Translations under genes and position numbers: made by a program | The notes under the pieces: model-generated | Told to the model about the DNA's origin: nothing | Database searches by the model: none | The model's input: the letters and a program-made list of their open reading frames with translations, nothing else | Origin: Phoenix dactylifera | Taxonomy: Eukaryota > Streptophyta > Magnoliopsida > Arecales > Arecaceae | Length of the DNA: 64,000 nt | Assembly (NCBI RefSeq): GCF_009389715.1 | Contig: NC_052395.1 | Location: 18,449,528 to 18,513,527, forward strand | Direction: 5' to 3' | Part shown: positions 9,397 through 20,844 of the stretch, in pieces | Position numbering within the stretch: the stretch's first letter is position 1 | Layout: each line of letters begins with the position of its first letter

Positions 9397-11775
9397 ATGT
9401 CGGGTGGTGCTTCATCTTCTGGTAGGGACCTTTCCCATAGGAAGGGGGTCGTACTGGAGATGGGCCATGGCCCAGATGGAATCAGGTCAAACTTGACCGA
9501 GGAGGAATTGGACCTGATCCGAGCTCGATTTTTCTCTCAATGCGGGTTTTGCCTTGAGCCTGCGAGGTCGGAAGATCGGATTACGAGACCTCCTCTGGGT
9601 CGGATTGGAGTGTACATAGAAACACTCTGGGCCGGCCTGCGATTCCCTCTGCACGAGTTTGTGAACGAGCACTTGGCGGCGTACCAGCTCGTCCCAGTGC
9701 AGCTCGCTCTGAACTCGCGGAGGACCATCATCGGCTTTTTATCACTTTGCCTCGCACACGAGATACCGACCTCGGTAAATGTCTTCCGTTGGTGTTTCAT
9801 GTTGAAATCTAACCCCACGGATGGAGAATGGTTTTACCTTGCTCTTCGGGGTGGTAGGCCGTTTTTCCGAAGTGCTCCTTCCTCCATTCGTAGGTGGAAG
9901 GAGAAATTTTTCTTCCTCTCCTCCAAGCGCACGTGGGAGTTCGACCCATCATGACCGCTGCCCAATCTCAAGGCCATCAACAGGCCCCCCAAGCTTTCGG
10001 TGAGTGAGCAGAAGATTCTCGACGCTCTTCGCAGCCTCGAGGGGGACATTCTTCTGAACAACCTCCTGAGCGAGGAGGCTCTGGTGAATGTTGGCCTGAG
10101 CTCGGTGCGCCCTATGGGTAAGGGTGGTCGTACTGCTCCTCTTCTATTCTGTCGCCTTAATATTTCTTTTCCTCTTTATTTCCTCAGTCGATCTGGAGAC
10201 TTTGCTTGGCTTTAGCTTTTCTCTTTTTTTCCAGAAGTCTCGAGGATGGTGTCCAGTAACAGCGCTCTTCTTGCCCGGTATAACAAGAGGGTGGCTGAGG
10301 CTGGTGGAGCTCGTCTAGTTCCGAGGAAGAAGCCCAAGACCGCTTTGACTTTTGCTCCCATGGAAGTCGAAGATCCTGAGGCTGAAATCCCTCAGCTTGT
10401 TCGAAAGAACAGCAGAAAGGAGGCAGGGGAGCCTGGACCAGAGGAGGCTCCCCCCACTGAGCGTGCCACTTCTGTTGAGCACGCAATTTCTGCCAAGGTC
10501 GCGGAGGAGCCATCTCGTGCTTGCCCAACCTCGGGCTCTTCTAGGACTTGCAAGGTCATCCGTCTGCGGCGCTCGGGACCCGAGGCGGGGAGCGGCCTAG
10601 GGGTCACGAGCTCTTCTCGAGCTTCTTTGCCGGGTCCTTCGGGGCCCAATGTTCCGAACTCCTCGAGGGTTGAAGATCGCCCCGAGAGAAAGTTTTATTG
10701 CCCTGAGTGGGCGATCTTCGAGGACGACTCCGTGCTTCATAATAGTGAAGTCGCTCACCAAGTCATTCGCTGCGCACTGTTTTCGGCTGATCGTGCCGCG
10801 ATCAACGCCGTCAGGGTCAGCGAGTTTGTTGATCAGGCCTTCTGCTCGGCCATCCGGATAAGTTTTTTTTTTTTTTTTTTTGCTACTGCTCATTTATTCT
10901 CATACCTTGCTGGGTTTTTAATCTTGGTTGACCTTTACTTGTTCTTGTTACAACACCTTCATGATATTGATGTGTTAATCTCTACGGTAGCTGACTATCA
11001 GGCTCGGGCTCGGAGGAGCCAGAGAGGGGAGGAGGTCGCGGTGAAGAAGCTCGCCGAGGGCGGGGCCAGGTGGAAAGAATCAACCGTGAAGGTGGAAGCT
11101 CTTGAATCCGAGCTCAAGCTTATGGCTGAGCGTTTTTAGGAGGAGGAGGCTTCGCACTCCCTTGCCAGGTCAACCCTTCATGCTGCCGAGGCCCGCTTGG
11201 CCGATGCCCAGTCTGAGCTCTTGGGCCTTAAATATGAAGCAGGAGTTCTCCGGCTGAGGATCGAGCAGCTCGAGGATCGAAAGAAGAGGGCAACGGAGCG
11301 AGCCCAGAACGCGGAGCAGATCTTCTGTGAATTGGCCGAGTTTCGAGACTTGATGGAGGAGGAGGCAGTTGACGGGCTTATTCGCGGCTTCGAGGATTGC
11401 CGGTCCCAAATTTGGAAGCTTTGCCCTAAGCTCGACCTCAGCGGTCTCCAATCTCGTCTAGGGGTTGCCGAGGATGACAATGCGCTCGGGAGCCCTAAGG
11501 ATGAGGGCATTCTTGACAACGTGCGCAAGAGTCCTATAGCCAAGACCGAGCGTGCTGTTGTCGAGGCCGAGGCCGGGACAGCTGAACAAGTTGCCCGTGA
11601 GGACCCCTCTGGAGAAGTGACTCTCGAGTCTGCTCTCGAGATCACACATGAAGCCACTCCCGAGGTCGCGCCTGAGGCCGCTTCTAAGGTTACCCATGAA
11701 GCTGCTCCCGAGATCGCACCTGAGACCGCTTCCGAGGTCGCCCCCGAAGTCGGCTCTGCTCCAAAGGCAGCTTGA
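9397..11775 (+). pseudogene. Antisense accessory gene of the gypsy element (Transposase_28-like, coiled coil)
   Basis: This gene runs opposite to gag-pol, between integrase and the 3' LTR, a position known for accessory antisense genes in Tat-lineage elements. From ATG 9397 the first exon encodes a domain like the 'putative gypsy-type transposon' family (PF04195): GLRFPLHEFVNEHLAAY and RTIIGFLSLCLAHEIPTSV around residues 70-125. A TGA at 9952-9954 interrupts it, but the same frame continues to a GTAAGG donor at 10118. The second exon (10235 to about 10859) is Ser/Pro-rich with a basic PRKKPK stretch. The donor near 10859 and the next acceptor look damaged. The last part is a long coiled coil, broken by TAG at 11137-11139 and ending in degenerate Glu/Val/Ala/Pro repeats (EITHEATPEVAPEAASKV type). 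Function unknown; now decayed. Confidence 0.8.
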
Positions 11776-12439
11776 TTCTCTTTTTCTTTTTCTCCTGCTT
11801 GTATCTTTTCAGTGAGGTTGGCCGCCAGAAGCATTGTATGGGCCAACCTCAGTTTTTGTATTTAGCCTTAGGGCTTTGTCATCAATGAAAGCGATGTGTT
11901 TTTCAATTTTGTTGTGCTTCTAAACTTGCTTCTGCTTGCTTTCTCAATGGGCCCTTGTCTTCGACGGCTTGGGTTTGGACCTCGCGCATTATCGGCTCTC
12001 TCAAGTGATTCTGATGTTTTTGAAGGATTCCCCGCTAAGTCATCATGCTCGGAGTTTTGAAGAGCTTCGCTAGATCTGGAGGCTTGGACTCAGTTGTAGT
12101 GTGAGTCGAGGCTAGGTTGATGTTCGGCCGTTGAAACTTGAGTGCTTCTTGACTTGTAGTTTTTGCCTTAGGTATTTTAGTCTATGGCTCTGATTCCATT
12201 CATTAGATAGGACTCGAGTTCACCTTGAACCTGGTTGAAACATCCGAACTCGGTCGGGCATCCCGAGCTTGGTCGGGGCATCCCGATATCACTAGATTCT
12301 CCTTGAGGACTTGAATCATCTCAGGATCCTGGGGTTCACAAGCAAATTATCATCAGAAGAAGCGTTAAATAATTAAGAGGAAACCAGGAGAAATGTCTTA
12401 TTAGCAATGTTCTCAAACACCGGAGACCCCTAGAAGGTT
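11776..12439. other. Spacer between the antisense gene and the gypsy integrase
   Basis: This holds the 3' flank of the antisense gene and the tail of pol, where the two genes converge. No further gene or clear repeat is seen; many GAGCTCGG/CTCGG words are typical of this element. Confidence 0.5.
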
Positions 12440-14684
12440 TTACTGATAATACATTCGAAGGTTCTTGGAGTGCCAGCTTCGGGGAATGGGGGTCCCATCA
12501 AGAGACTTTAACTTGTATACTCTGGGTCGTTGGACTCGAGCAATTCGATACGGTCCTTTCCAGTTTGGGGCAAGCTTCCTTTTCTTGGTAGGTTGAGAAG
12601 CCTTAGCTTTCCTTAGGACGAGGTCTCGTTCTTTGAAGAGCTTGACTTTCACCCTGGAATTGTAGTATTGTGCTGCCTTCTGTTGATATCTTGCCATGCG
12701 AATTCGAGCGGCTTCCTTTGTTTCTTCAAGGAGATCTAGATTATTTCTAAGTCGCGACAAGTTGGAAGTTGTGTCGTAGTTCTCTACTCTTGGCGATGGG
12801 AGCCCGATCTCTAGAGGGATAACTGCTTCTGTCTCGTAGGCCAAATTGAAGGGAGTTTCGCTAGTTGGGATTCGGAACATTGTTCTATAGGTCCAGAGGA
12901 TGTTGTAAAGGTCTTCGACCCATTGTCCTTTGGATCGATCGAGCCTGGCCTTGAGTTTATGAAGGATGGTCCGATTTGTCACCTCTGTTTCTCCATTCGC
13001 CTGTGGGTGAGCGACCGACGTGAAACGGTGGTCAATGTCGAGCTCGGAGTAGAATTTTCTGAAGCGACTATTGTCAAACTGACGGCTGTTGTCGGATATG
13101 AGGACGCGGAGGAGTCCAAACCTGCAAATTATCGATTTTCAGATGAAATCTCGCACTTTCAGCTCGGAGATTTGGGCCACTAGTTCAGCTTCGACTCACT
13201 TGGTGAAGTAGTCGATGGAGATGATGAGAAACTTTCTCTATCCCGTGGCTTGAAAAAATGGCCCCAAGATGTCGATCGCCCATTAGGCAAATGGCCAAGG
13301 GGCGCTGATCGAGGTCAGTGGGACCGAAGGTTGGCGCTGAATGTTGGTGTTTCGCTGACATCGATCGCACCTTTGGACGAAGTCTGCAGAGTCTTTCTGA
13401 AGTATAAGCCAGTAATATCCTTGGCGTAGAATCTTGTAGGCCAGTGTCCAACTTCCTAGGTGGTTCCCACAGATCTCTTCATGGACTTCTCGCATGGCAT
13501 AATCCGCTTTCGAAGGATGGAGGCATCTGAGGAGAGGAGAGGTGAAGGACCTGAGATAGAGCTTGCCTTCGTACAAGAGGTATCGAAAAGCCTGACGCTT
13601 GATTCGGCGGGCCTCGAGCTCATCGTTGGGAAGGATTTCATTCTGCAGATAGTTGACGAACGCATCCATCCAGCTTGGTTCAGCTTCAATGCAGAGGATC
13701 GGCTCGGGCTTCTCAATGCTCGGTATTTTAAGGTACTCGAGCGTTGTGGTCCTTGGGAGCTCGCTCATGCAGGATGTCGCCAACTTTGATAGCAAGTCAG
13801 CCCTTGTGTTTTCCACCCTGGGGATATGCTGGATGTCGAAGGTGCTTAGCATGGAGGTGATGTCTCGCACCTTCTGGAGGTATTTTTGCATCGACGGCTC
13901 TCTTGCTTCAAAATCTCCCAAGATCTGACTCACGACCAGTTGGGAGTCACTGAGGACTTTCAGCTTTTCGACCTTGAGGTCCTTCACCAACTTGAGCCCG
14001 ACGACGAGCGCCTCTTATTCCATCTCGTTGTTTGAGGCAGGAAATTCGAAGCATAATGCTTGATCCGCGACCACCCCATCTGGGCTTGTGAGAATGAGGC
14101 CAGCACCACTACCCCCCGAGGTCGAGGAGCCGTCGACAGGTAAGATCCATGGCTGCTCTGGGGTGTCCCCTTTTGGTGTGAGTTCGGTCTCGGGGTCATC
14201 CGGCAGGGTGCATTCCACAACGAACTCGGCTAGCACTTGTGCTTTGATTGCCGGTCTTGGGCGGTACTCGAGGTCGAATTCTCCGAGCTCGACCACCCAC
14301 CTCGCAATTCTCCCCGCCCGATTCGACCGTTGCAAGACTTGCTTTATGGGTTCGTCGGTTAACACGGCCACGGTATGGGCCTGGAAGTAAGGTTGGAGTC
14401 TCCGGGCCAAAATGAGTAGTGCATAGACTGTTTTTTCCAGCTTGGAGTATCAGGTCTCGGCATCCCTCAGAACTCGGCTGGTGTAGTATATTGGTCTCTA
14501 AGACTTGTCATCTTCTCGAACTAGGACCAAGCTCACGGCTACCGGGGAGACGGCCAAATATAGATAGAGGAGCTCACCCTACTGAGGCTTTGTGAGCAAT
14601 GGAGGGGAGGCAAGGTGGCGCCTGAGCTCTTCGAAAGCTTGTTGGCATTCTTCGGTCCATGCAAAATTCTTCGGCCGCTTAAAA
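12440..14684 (-). pseudogene. Gypsy pol, 3' part: RNase H and integrase
   Basis: Read on the minus strand from 14684, it continues the reverse transcriptase/RNase H connection (TEECQQAFEELRRHLASPPL type). An RNase H domain follows (14410-13700) with ILPVDGSSTSGGSGAG and LKVLSDSQLVVSQILG. The HHCC zinc finger of integrase is at about 13440-13330 (H..H, then CDRCQR). The catalytic core (13283-12982) is poorly open but keeps a second-Asp segment (ISDNS) and an HPQANGETE segment with the Glu. The C-terminal part (12982-12440) is open for 180 codons and ends in RSWHSKNLRMYYQ. In-frame stops, including one in the NNEME segment at about 14015, make it inactive. It was severed from the 5' half by the SIRE insertion. 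Confidence 0.9.
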
Positions 14685-14689
14685 ACCTT

Positions 14690-14775
14690 TGTTGCCAAAG
14701 TTGACAAGCCAAGAGGGGGGGGGGGGTGAATTGGTTTCTCTTAATTTTTACTATATTACTTATGTCAATTGATGA
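14690..14775 (-). repeat. SIRE 3' LTR, outer fragment
   Basis: These 86 bases match the start of the intact LTR at 43838 (GTTGACAAGCCAAGAGGGG, a G-run, then GTGAATTGG). The match stops at CAATTGATGA where the CACTA element begins and resumes at 25511 with TGAGTTAGTGG. A run of about 12 Gs at 14717-14728 is close to the similar run in the other LTR. Confidence 0.95.
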
Positions 14776-14900
14776 CACTACAACAAATGTTGGTTTTTCC
14801 GACTAACTTTTCCCGACGCTAGAAGAAAGCGTCGGTAAAGTTTGGCTCAGCGCCAACCTTTCCCGACGCTTTGGGTTAGCGTTGGAAAAGCGAAACAAAC

Positions 14901-15138
14901 AACGACGCTCTAAAGCGTCGTTATAAGTTTGAGAAACAACGACGCTTATAAGCGTCGTTAGAAAACTTAAAACCCCAACACCTCGCTCGATCGGCCCCCT
15001 CTTCTCATTTCCTATCTGCAACGACGCTCTAAAGCGTCGTTATAAGTTTAAGAAACAACGACGCTTATAAGCGTCGTTAGAAAACTTAAAACCCCAACAC
15101 CTCGCTCGATCGGCCCCCTCTCCTCATTTCCTATCTGC
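14901..15138. repeat. Tandem 119-bp duplication in the CACTA 5' subterminal region
   Basis: Two adjacent units, 14901-15019 and 15020-15138, are nearly identical. Each carries two palindromic blocks (AACGACGCTCTAAAGCGTCG and the perfect 22-base palindrome around GACGCTTATAAGCGTC) followed by AACACCTCGCTCGATCGG and a CT-rich tail. A third partial copy of the tail follows to about 15171. Confidence 0.85.
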
Positions 15139-15545
15139 GAGCCCTAGCCCCTCTCCTCATTTCCTATCTGCGAGCGCGCCGACTTCCCCGCTGCCGTCGG
15201 CCTCTCCTTCTGAGGTAAGCCCTAGCTCGATCGGCCCCCTCTCCTTCTGAGCCCTAATCTCACCTCCATCCCTAGCCCCGATTGGCGATCGAAGACTCCG
15301 TTACTCCGCCGCCGTCGACCTTGCCGTCGTCTGAGGTAAGCCTCCTACTCCTCCTTCTCTTCCTTCTCCTCCTCCTCCTCCTCCTCCTCCTCTTTGTTTT
15401 CTTCTTGTCTTTAACTCTCGCCCGGCCCCGTCTCCTCATCCTCTGCCGGTCGACGCCCTAGCTGCGCGCCGACATCTCACCTCCATCCCGAGCGAGCCGT
15501 AGCTACTCCGCCGCCGTCGACATCGCCGTCGTCTGAGGTAAGTGA
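15139..15545 (+). promoter_or_regulatory. Triplicated leader exon/donor units of the CACTA element
   Basis: Three GC-rich units end in the same splice-donor context: TTCTGAGGTAAG near 15208-15219, GTCTGAGGTAAG near 15329-15340 and again near 15531-15542. The last two are preceded by near-identical CGCCGCCGTCGAC words. A (CTC)n tract lies at 15363-15392. They look like duplicated non-coding first exons, probably part of the element's promoter/leader. Confidence 0.5.
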
Positions 15546-17783
15546 TCCTCATACTCTCCGTAAAGAAATTTTCGGGTAAATAATTCCAGTTTTCATGTTA
15601 CTAGCAGAAATTCATTGCTATTTGTATGGTATTTCTGATGATTCTGTCATAATAATGGAGTCTATTTCATTCCTTAGCATCAGGTGGTCTATTTTATCTA
15701 ATTATTTCATTGACAGTCTGATTTGCGTCATTATTGCTGTTTATATTTCTTGACAATTAATCTTGAAGATAGCATTTGCATAGTATTCCTTGCTTTTGTT
15801 TATTACTTTTATTTGCTTTATTTGAAAGCAAAATCCTTGCTACCAAATGCTCCAAAAGTTTTACAATAATAATAATAGTAATAATAAAGGGTTTCATTGT
15901 ACATGTTGCTCAGTCTTGTCATTTTTTCTTGGATTACAACATAAGCAATACCTCAAGGATTCTTAGATTTATTTCTAAGCTCAAACCCAGTTCATATTGT
16001 TCAGGCTTCTAGGTCTTCGGCCCAAGCTCGGTGCTGCGGTCTTTTATTGAGTCAAGGGGCCGCCATATGGAGAAGTCTTCTGGTCTTTAAATAGACTCCT
16101 CTGTTTTGGATTTTGAGAGAAAAAAATTGAAGTACAGCAGGAAGATATATAAACATAGAGGAGCCATCTAGTGTTTTTTGGCTGTTAGTGACCAGATTTG
16201 ATCTGGCTAGAATTTGATTACAAACTTATGTGACACCAAACAGGTCATGGTAATGACTTTAGACTTCATTTTGTAAGTTTGATCAAAATGACGTTTTGGA
16301 TTCTAACCAAAACCTAGCGTTTATAAAGGCGGGCTGAGCCGATAGGATGAACAGGAGCAGCAATATAGGTGGCAATAATCTTATGATTAAATATTTTAAA
16401 TTTTATATTTGAAGATAAATATACTTGTATTTTTGATGGTTGCACTCATCTAATTTCTTTTTTTAATTGAAAGCTAAGAAGAGTTAGGTAAGCTAGGTAA
16501 AGTGAGTGCATTTATTATACTGGTTGAACATCTAGTTTGTCAAAATGTGAACATTCCACTGGATTTTCCTTATAATTGTAGAGATTTGCATGATTATGAA
16601 AAATCCTAAATAGGTTACCTTAGGTTAGGTTGAGTCAGGATAAAAGTAATACCACTTTACTCTCATAAGTTTCTTGTTTTGTAATGCCTGATAGTCATGA
16701 GACAATTCAGTTTTCGAATACAAGTTAATGTTAAATAGTATTTCATAAATTACATATGAAACATTTAGCTATATTTTAACATAAGCATTGTGTGTCAAGT
16801 GAGAAGCACGTCTGATTTGCTTGATTTAATAGATGGAGACAGACTTGTATCTTTCGAATTTATAATACTTTAGTGTAAACAACTTTAACTCCCCTATCTC
16901 TAGCGTTTGATCATCATCATTGCATAACTAATATCTAATTACAATATCTTATTAATGGAGAGGTAGATTTTTCTTTTTTCCCCTGAATCTCTTCTTTCTC
17001 ATTATTACAATATCTATTTATCCATGCAATAATTTCAATAAGTTCTGTGAAATATTTGATGTCACCATCAATTAGCTATGTAGCAGCTCATTGCATAGGA
17101 TGTTGATAACTTCCACTCAATCATTCCTTTGATTCCCCTAAAAAGTAATTTGCTTATTTCAATGTTTTGTTTATCTCGAACCATCACATATAATTTGATA
17201 ATTAACACAATTTATTTTTTAAGAGAGGATAATTATCACAAATTATGCTTCTGCATACCTATATGCATGCTTGTTTCTCTTTAAGACACATATGATAAAA
17301 ATTTGTAAAATTATCATCAATAAGTTAAGCAGTTGAACCAGTGTGGAAGAAATTAATGTTCAGATCAGCTCAACTGATGTCATGGTTGTTCCTCTTTTAT
17401 CAGTGCATGTCAATGTCTAGACTAGTTCAAAAATAGTGATAAGTCAGTGCTTCAGCCCCAAACAAGAAAGCCTAGAACAATTTGATTCTATCTATGATTT
17501 AACCTCTGATACAGACATCGGTTTACTATAGAGACTATAGAGAGACGTAATCTTTTGAATAGTCGTACTGATCTCAATGTTAATTCTTCCCTCCTGGTGA
17601 ACACCTAATTATTCCGGATTTTCAGATATCGTAACTTTTTTGCTTATATTGTTGATTGAGTTCTTTATTATGTGTGACTGCATTAACAAAATATTACAAG
17701 GATAATAATCATAACAGGAGTATTAAAATTTAGAAAACACATATCCAAGTTATAGACAAATGCAGCTTAATCCTTGAACCAAC
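15546..17783. other. CACTA interior without recognised gene
   Basis: About 2.2 kb of AT-rich DNA. Open frames are short and no domain is recognised. It may be leader intron or captured intronic DNA, since it ends at the intron side of the PSI1-like exon (minus strand), whose donor lies at 17784/17783. Confidence 0.4.
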
Positions 17784-18014
17784 CTTTTGTCAGCAGCAGC
17801 AATGCAAAGAAGCTCATTGGTATCTGCCGAAATCAGTTGTCTTACTCCATCAGACTGCAAAATCTCTTCTTTTAAGAATTTGATGTTCTCGTCTGAAAGT
17901 GACCTCCATAAATTAGCACCTTTGGCAATTGTATTTGCAACTTCAAATGCCAGTATTGAAATTTTATTTCCTCGAGATGTAATTCCAGAGATAAATCCAC
18001 TGCCAGCATTCAAG
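17784..18014 (-). pseudogene. Captured PSI1-like (DUF3475) exon, part 1
   Basis: On the minus strand this piece is fully open and reads NKISILAFEVANTIAKGANL and then LISADTNELLCIAAADKR before a GTTGGT donor. These are hallmark segments of the DUF3475 region of plant PSK SIMULATOR 1-like proteins, which act in growth signalling. The preceding codons (ETLGSSMSNLN) lie across the inner CACTA element at 20845-20875, so the host exon was captured first and then split. The retained exon-intron border shows capture of genomic DNA rather than of a processed transcript. Start and end of the protein are missing. Confidence 0.8.
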
Positions 18015-18059
18015 CACTACAACAATAAAGGATTTTGGCGACTCTATATTGCCGACGCT

Positions 18060-18200
18060 ACAAAAAAGCGTCGGCAAATTTTTTTCTTGCAACGGTAACT
18101 GCCGACGCTTGTGGAGAGCGTTGGTAAAAAAACGTTCCGCCGACGCTTTTAAGCGTCGGCGTAGGAAAAAAATACGACGACGCTTATAAGCGTCGTCGGA
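18060..18200. repeat. 5' subterminal palindromes of the inner CACTA
   Basis: Imperfect and perfect inverted repeats follow one another: GACGCTACAAAAAAGCGTC, GACGCTTTTAAGCGTC and the perfect GACGACGCTTATAAGCGTCG block at about 18176-18197. Confidence 0.85.
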
Positions 18201-18300
18201 CTTCACTCCTCCCCTCCACAAAACCCCATCGACCCCCTCCCTCCATAGCCCACAGTCCGGTTCTTGAGCTCCAAGAGCCGACCTCCCAAAGATTTCACGG

Positions 18301-18682
18301 ATGGAGGTGGGCTGCCTTCTTCTCTTTCGAACCCTCTCCTCTCCTCTCATTCGCCCTCCTCTCTGTCGCCATTCCTGGCCAGTCCCGTCCTCGCCTCTCC
18401 TTAGAGCCTCCTCTTCCCCTCCGCCTATTCCCTCTCCTCCCTCGGCTTATCCTCAGGTACGCAGCCGTACCCTCCTCTCTTCTCCTCTCTCATCTCTCTT
18501 CTTCTATAACTTGGTTTCTTTGGTGCGAAGGGGGCTTACAGAGGCCCGAAACCCCGGCGGGATTTGGTAGGCGACTGGGTCTCCAACAACGATGGGTTCG
18601 TCCGGAGCTTGCCCATCTTCGTGGGCGGCCTCTCCTTGCTCGCTGTCCTCCTTAACCGCGCCTTCTCCGGCATCGCCCCCGA
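18301..18682 (+). pseudogene. Captured CCB4-like gene fragment
   Basis: Two exon-like pieces are visible. ATG 18301 opens a Ser/Pro/Leu-rich, transit-peptide-like exon ending at a CAG/GTACGC donor (18456). From about 18531 the next piece reads YRGPKPRRDLVGDWVSNND and then RSLPIFVGGLSLLAVLLNR. From memory this matches plant CCB4, a chloroplast protein needed to attach haem c' to cytochrome b6. The similarity stops after GIAP near 18682, where unrelated sequence takes over. The captured part covers only the N-terminus and first membrane segment, so it is not a functional gene; it shows gene capture by the inner CACTA element. Confidence 0.7.
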
Positions 18683-20492
18683 GTTCTTGAACGACGACGG
18701 CGACGAGACGAGGGTTCTGAGCTCCACCGCCCCATCCTCCACTCCCTTCCTTCATCGCCGTCTTTTTTCTAGAATCGAATCAAAGCTGCACACGGTCTCT
18801 CTTGGCCTCTCTTTCCCCATCTGTTCTTGTTGTAAGTACTCCAGCTCTAATTTCCCTTCCCCTAGTCGCCACGCTTGATTTTTCTCTCGATCTGTTTGCA
18901 ATGGAAAGAAAACCTGATGCTCGTTTCCTTCTAATCTCAGGGTTTCTCTCTCTCCTTCGGAGGGAAATTACATGTGCCGAATTGTGGTTTTCGTTCGTTC
19001 GGGAGTGATTTCTCTGGAGATGGTTCCGTCTATCATCCGGAAAGGTATATCTTCCAATTGATGCTTCTATGGTTCCTTTTTTTTTCACTTTTCCTTGTAT
19101 TTGTGGTATTTTGGCACATGGAAAATTTGTAATCTTGTCAGTGTTTCTGTTCTTGGTTTTTGCTTATTGGAATTAGGGTTTGTTTTTGGTTCTTTTTGTT
19201 CTTGAACCATTTCGTATATGTTGTATATTGATGCAGTGCACATATTTTAGGGCACGAAAGCAACCATTACCTCGCATTCTTTTCTTTATCATGTTCTTGA
19301 TGGTTGGTATATCTTTTCCCCTCTGTTCTTGTTTTTTTCTGAATAAAATAAACGTGTTAATTGTCCCCATATGGTGGCCTTCATATCTCAAGCTTAGTAA
19401 TTAGGGTGGCACTACTTGTAGAGTCAGAATTTGATAAATAAGGTGGGTGAAAAGAGTTTTAAGTGAGTGCATTTTCAAATCAATACTGCATTTTCAGGAA
19501 GTGAGTATCAGGAAATCCTTCCCATTTTTTGCAGTGAGTGGAAGCAGTGATGTGGTGAACTTAAGAAGCAAGAGGAAAGGGGTGTTCTGTTGATGTTAAA
19601 GAATTTTGACTTCAGTGCTGTTAAGTTGATTCCCATCATGTGTGATTTTTTTTTCTTTCTAACAGTTCAAATGATTTTTCTTATAATACCAAATTTGCCT
19701 GGCCAATGATGCAACCTTTAACTGTTGTCTGTGTAAACTTATTTCAGGGTGTTGGTTTGAGAGGGTTGACTAGCAAAAGGCATATGAAGATACTATTGAG
19801 ATGGATGAGGGAGAGGCAGAAGCTGCGGTTAATCTGTAATCATGATGGATCTCACAAGCAATTCCTCTATACTACCTGGTTTACCAATTCCAAAACCATG
19901 CCCCCGAGGCCGAGAAAGGGAACTTCAGAGCCATGACTGAATAGAATTTGAAGAAAGTTCCTATGCAGGCTCTCCAAATCAGTTTTATGATAATTGCAAT
20001 TGATCATCCTTTCAGCATGTACAACTTGATTTGCAGTATCAGAAAATATTATTGCTGCTGCCGTATCCATCAAATGGCCAAGTTAAATTATTGGTAGAGG
20101 ATGATTTCTGTACATCCTTTTTTTTTGCTTGTTCAGAATAATTTAAATCTTGTTCTCTACATAGAAAGTCATCAGAAGGACTCTTTCATTACCTTTTGAT
20201 TTTCTCAAAGTACGTTGAAGATGACTCTCCAAACAGGTATTTTCAGTTCAGTAGGCAGATCTTAGAAAGCCTAGGCTTTGGCTCTTCCACCAAAAGAAAA
20301 AAAAGAAAATGTCACATCTCTAACATTGTGTGGGATGCTGTGATGAAGCTGAAGACACCAAGGCAGTATATTTGAGACAACAGATATCCTGATGCTTGTT
20401 TATGAGTATCTTGTATTACTTCGTGCTTCTATATAGAACCAATTGTTAGTAGAAAGATAATGCATCCAATTGTTTGTCATCTTTTTAAAATC
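18683..20492. other. Inner CACTA interior, no recognised gene
   Basis: The sequence is CT-rich to about 19010 and then AT-rich. A few open frames of 60-100 codons occur, none with a recognisable domain. The CT-rich part could be a second captured leader; nothing more can be supported. Confidence 0.4.
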
Positions 20493-20830
20493 ACGAATTT
20501 TTTTTTTAAAAAAATTATATTCTAACGACGCTTTAAAGCGTCGTTAAAATCACGAAATTTTTTTTTAAAAAAATAATATTCTAACGACGCTTTAAAGCGT
20601 CGTTAAAATCACGAATTTTTTTTTAAAAAAAAATAATATTCTAACGACGCTTTAAATTTTAACGACGCTTTAAAGCGTCGCTAATTTCCGACGCTTTTGA
20701 AAGCGTCGGAAAATATTTTTTCCACTGTAGCATAGGCGACGCTTTACCGACGCTTAGGAAAGCGTCGGGATGGTTTTTACCGATGCTTAAAAGCGTCGCT
20801 AAAGGCCAAAAAAAGCGTCGCTAATGCCCA
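20493..20830. repeat. 3' subterminal palindrome array of the inner CACTA
   Basis: Three successive units of about 58 bases each combine an AAATTTTTTTTTAAAAAAA hairpin with ACGACGCTTTAAAGCGTCGT, followed by several GACGCTTnnAAGCGTC palindromes up to the terminal repeat. It is the densest palindrome cluster in the window. Confidence 0.88.
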
Positions 20831-20844
20831 ATTTTCTTATAGTG

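Larger units (their letters stand above)
18015..20844 (+). mobile_element. Inner 2.8-kb CACTA element nested in the outer one
   Basis: It starts CACTACAACAATAAAGG, ends AATTTTCTTATAGTG (inverse CACTATAAGAAAATT), and is flanked by AAG at 18012-18014 and 20845-20847. Both ends hold palindromes of the GACGCT/AGCGTC type, closely similar to those of the host CACTA element, so the two belong to related families. It has no transposase gene and carries a piece of a CCB4-like host gene. Removing it restores an open PSI1-like exon on the minus strand. Confidence 0.92.

Noticed and set aside
14690-14775. Reading this as an independent short repeat beside the CACTA element
   Set aside because: It is continuous with 25511-26936 after removing the CACTA element and one TGA copy, and matches the start of the LTR at 43838.
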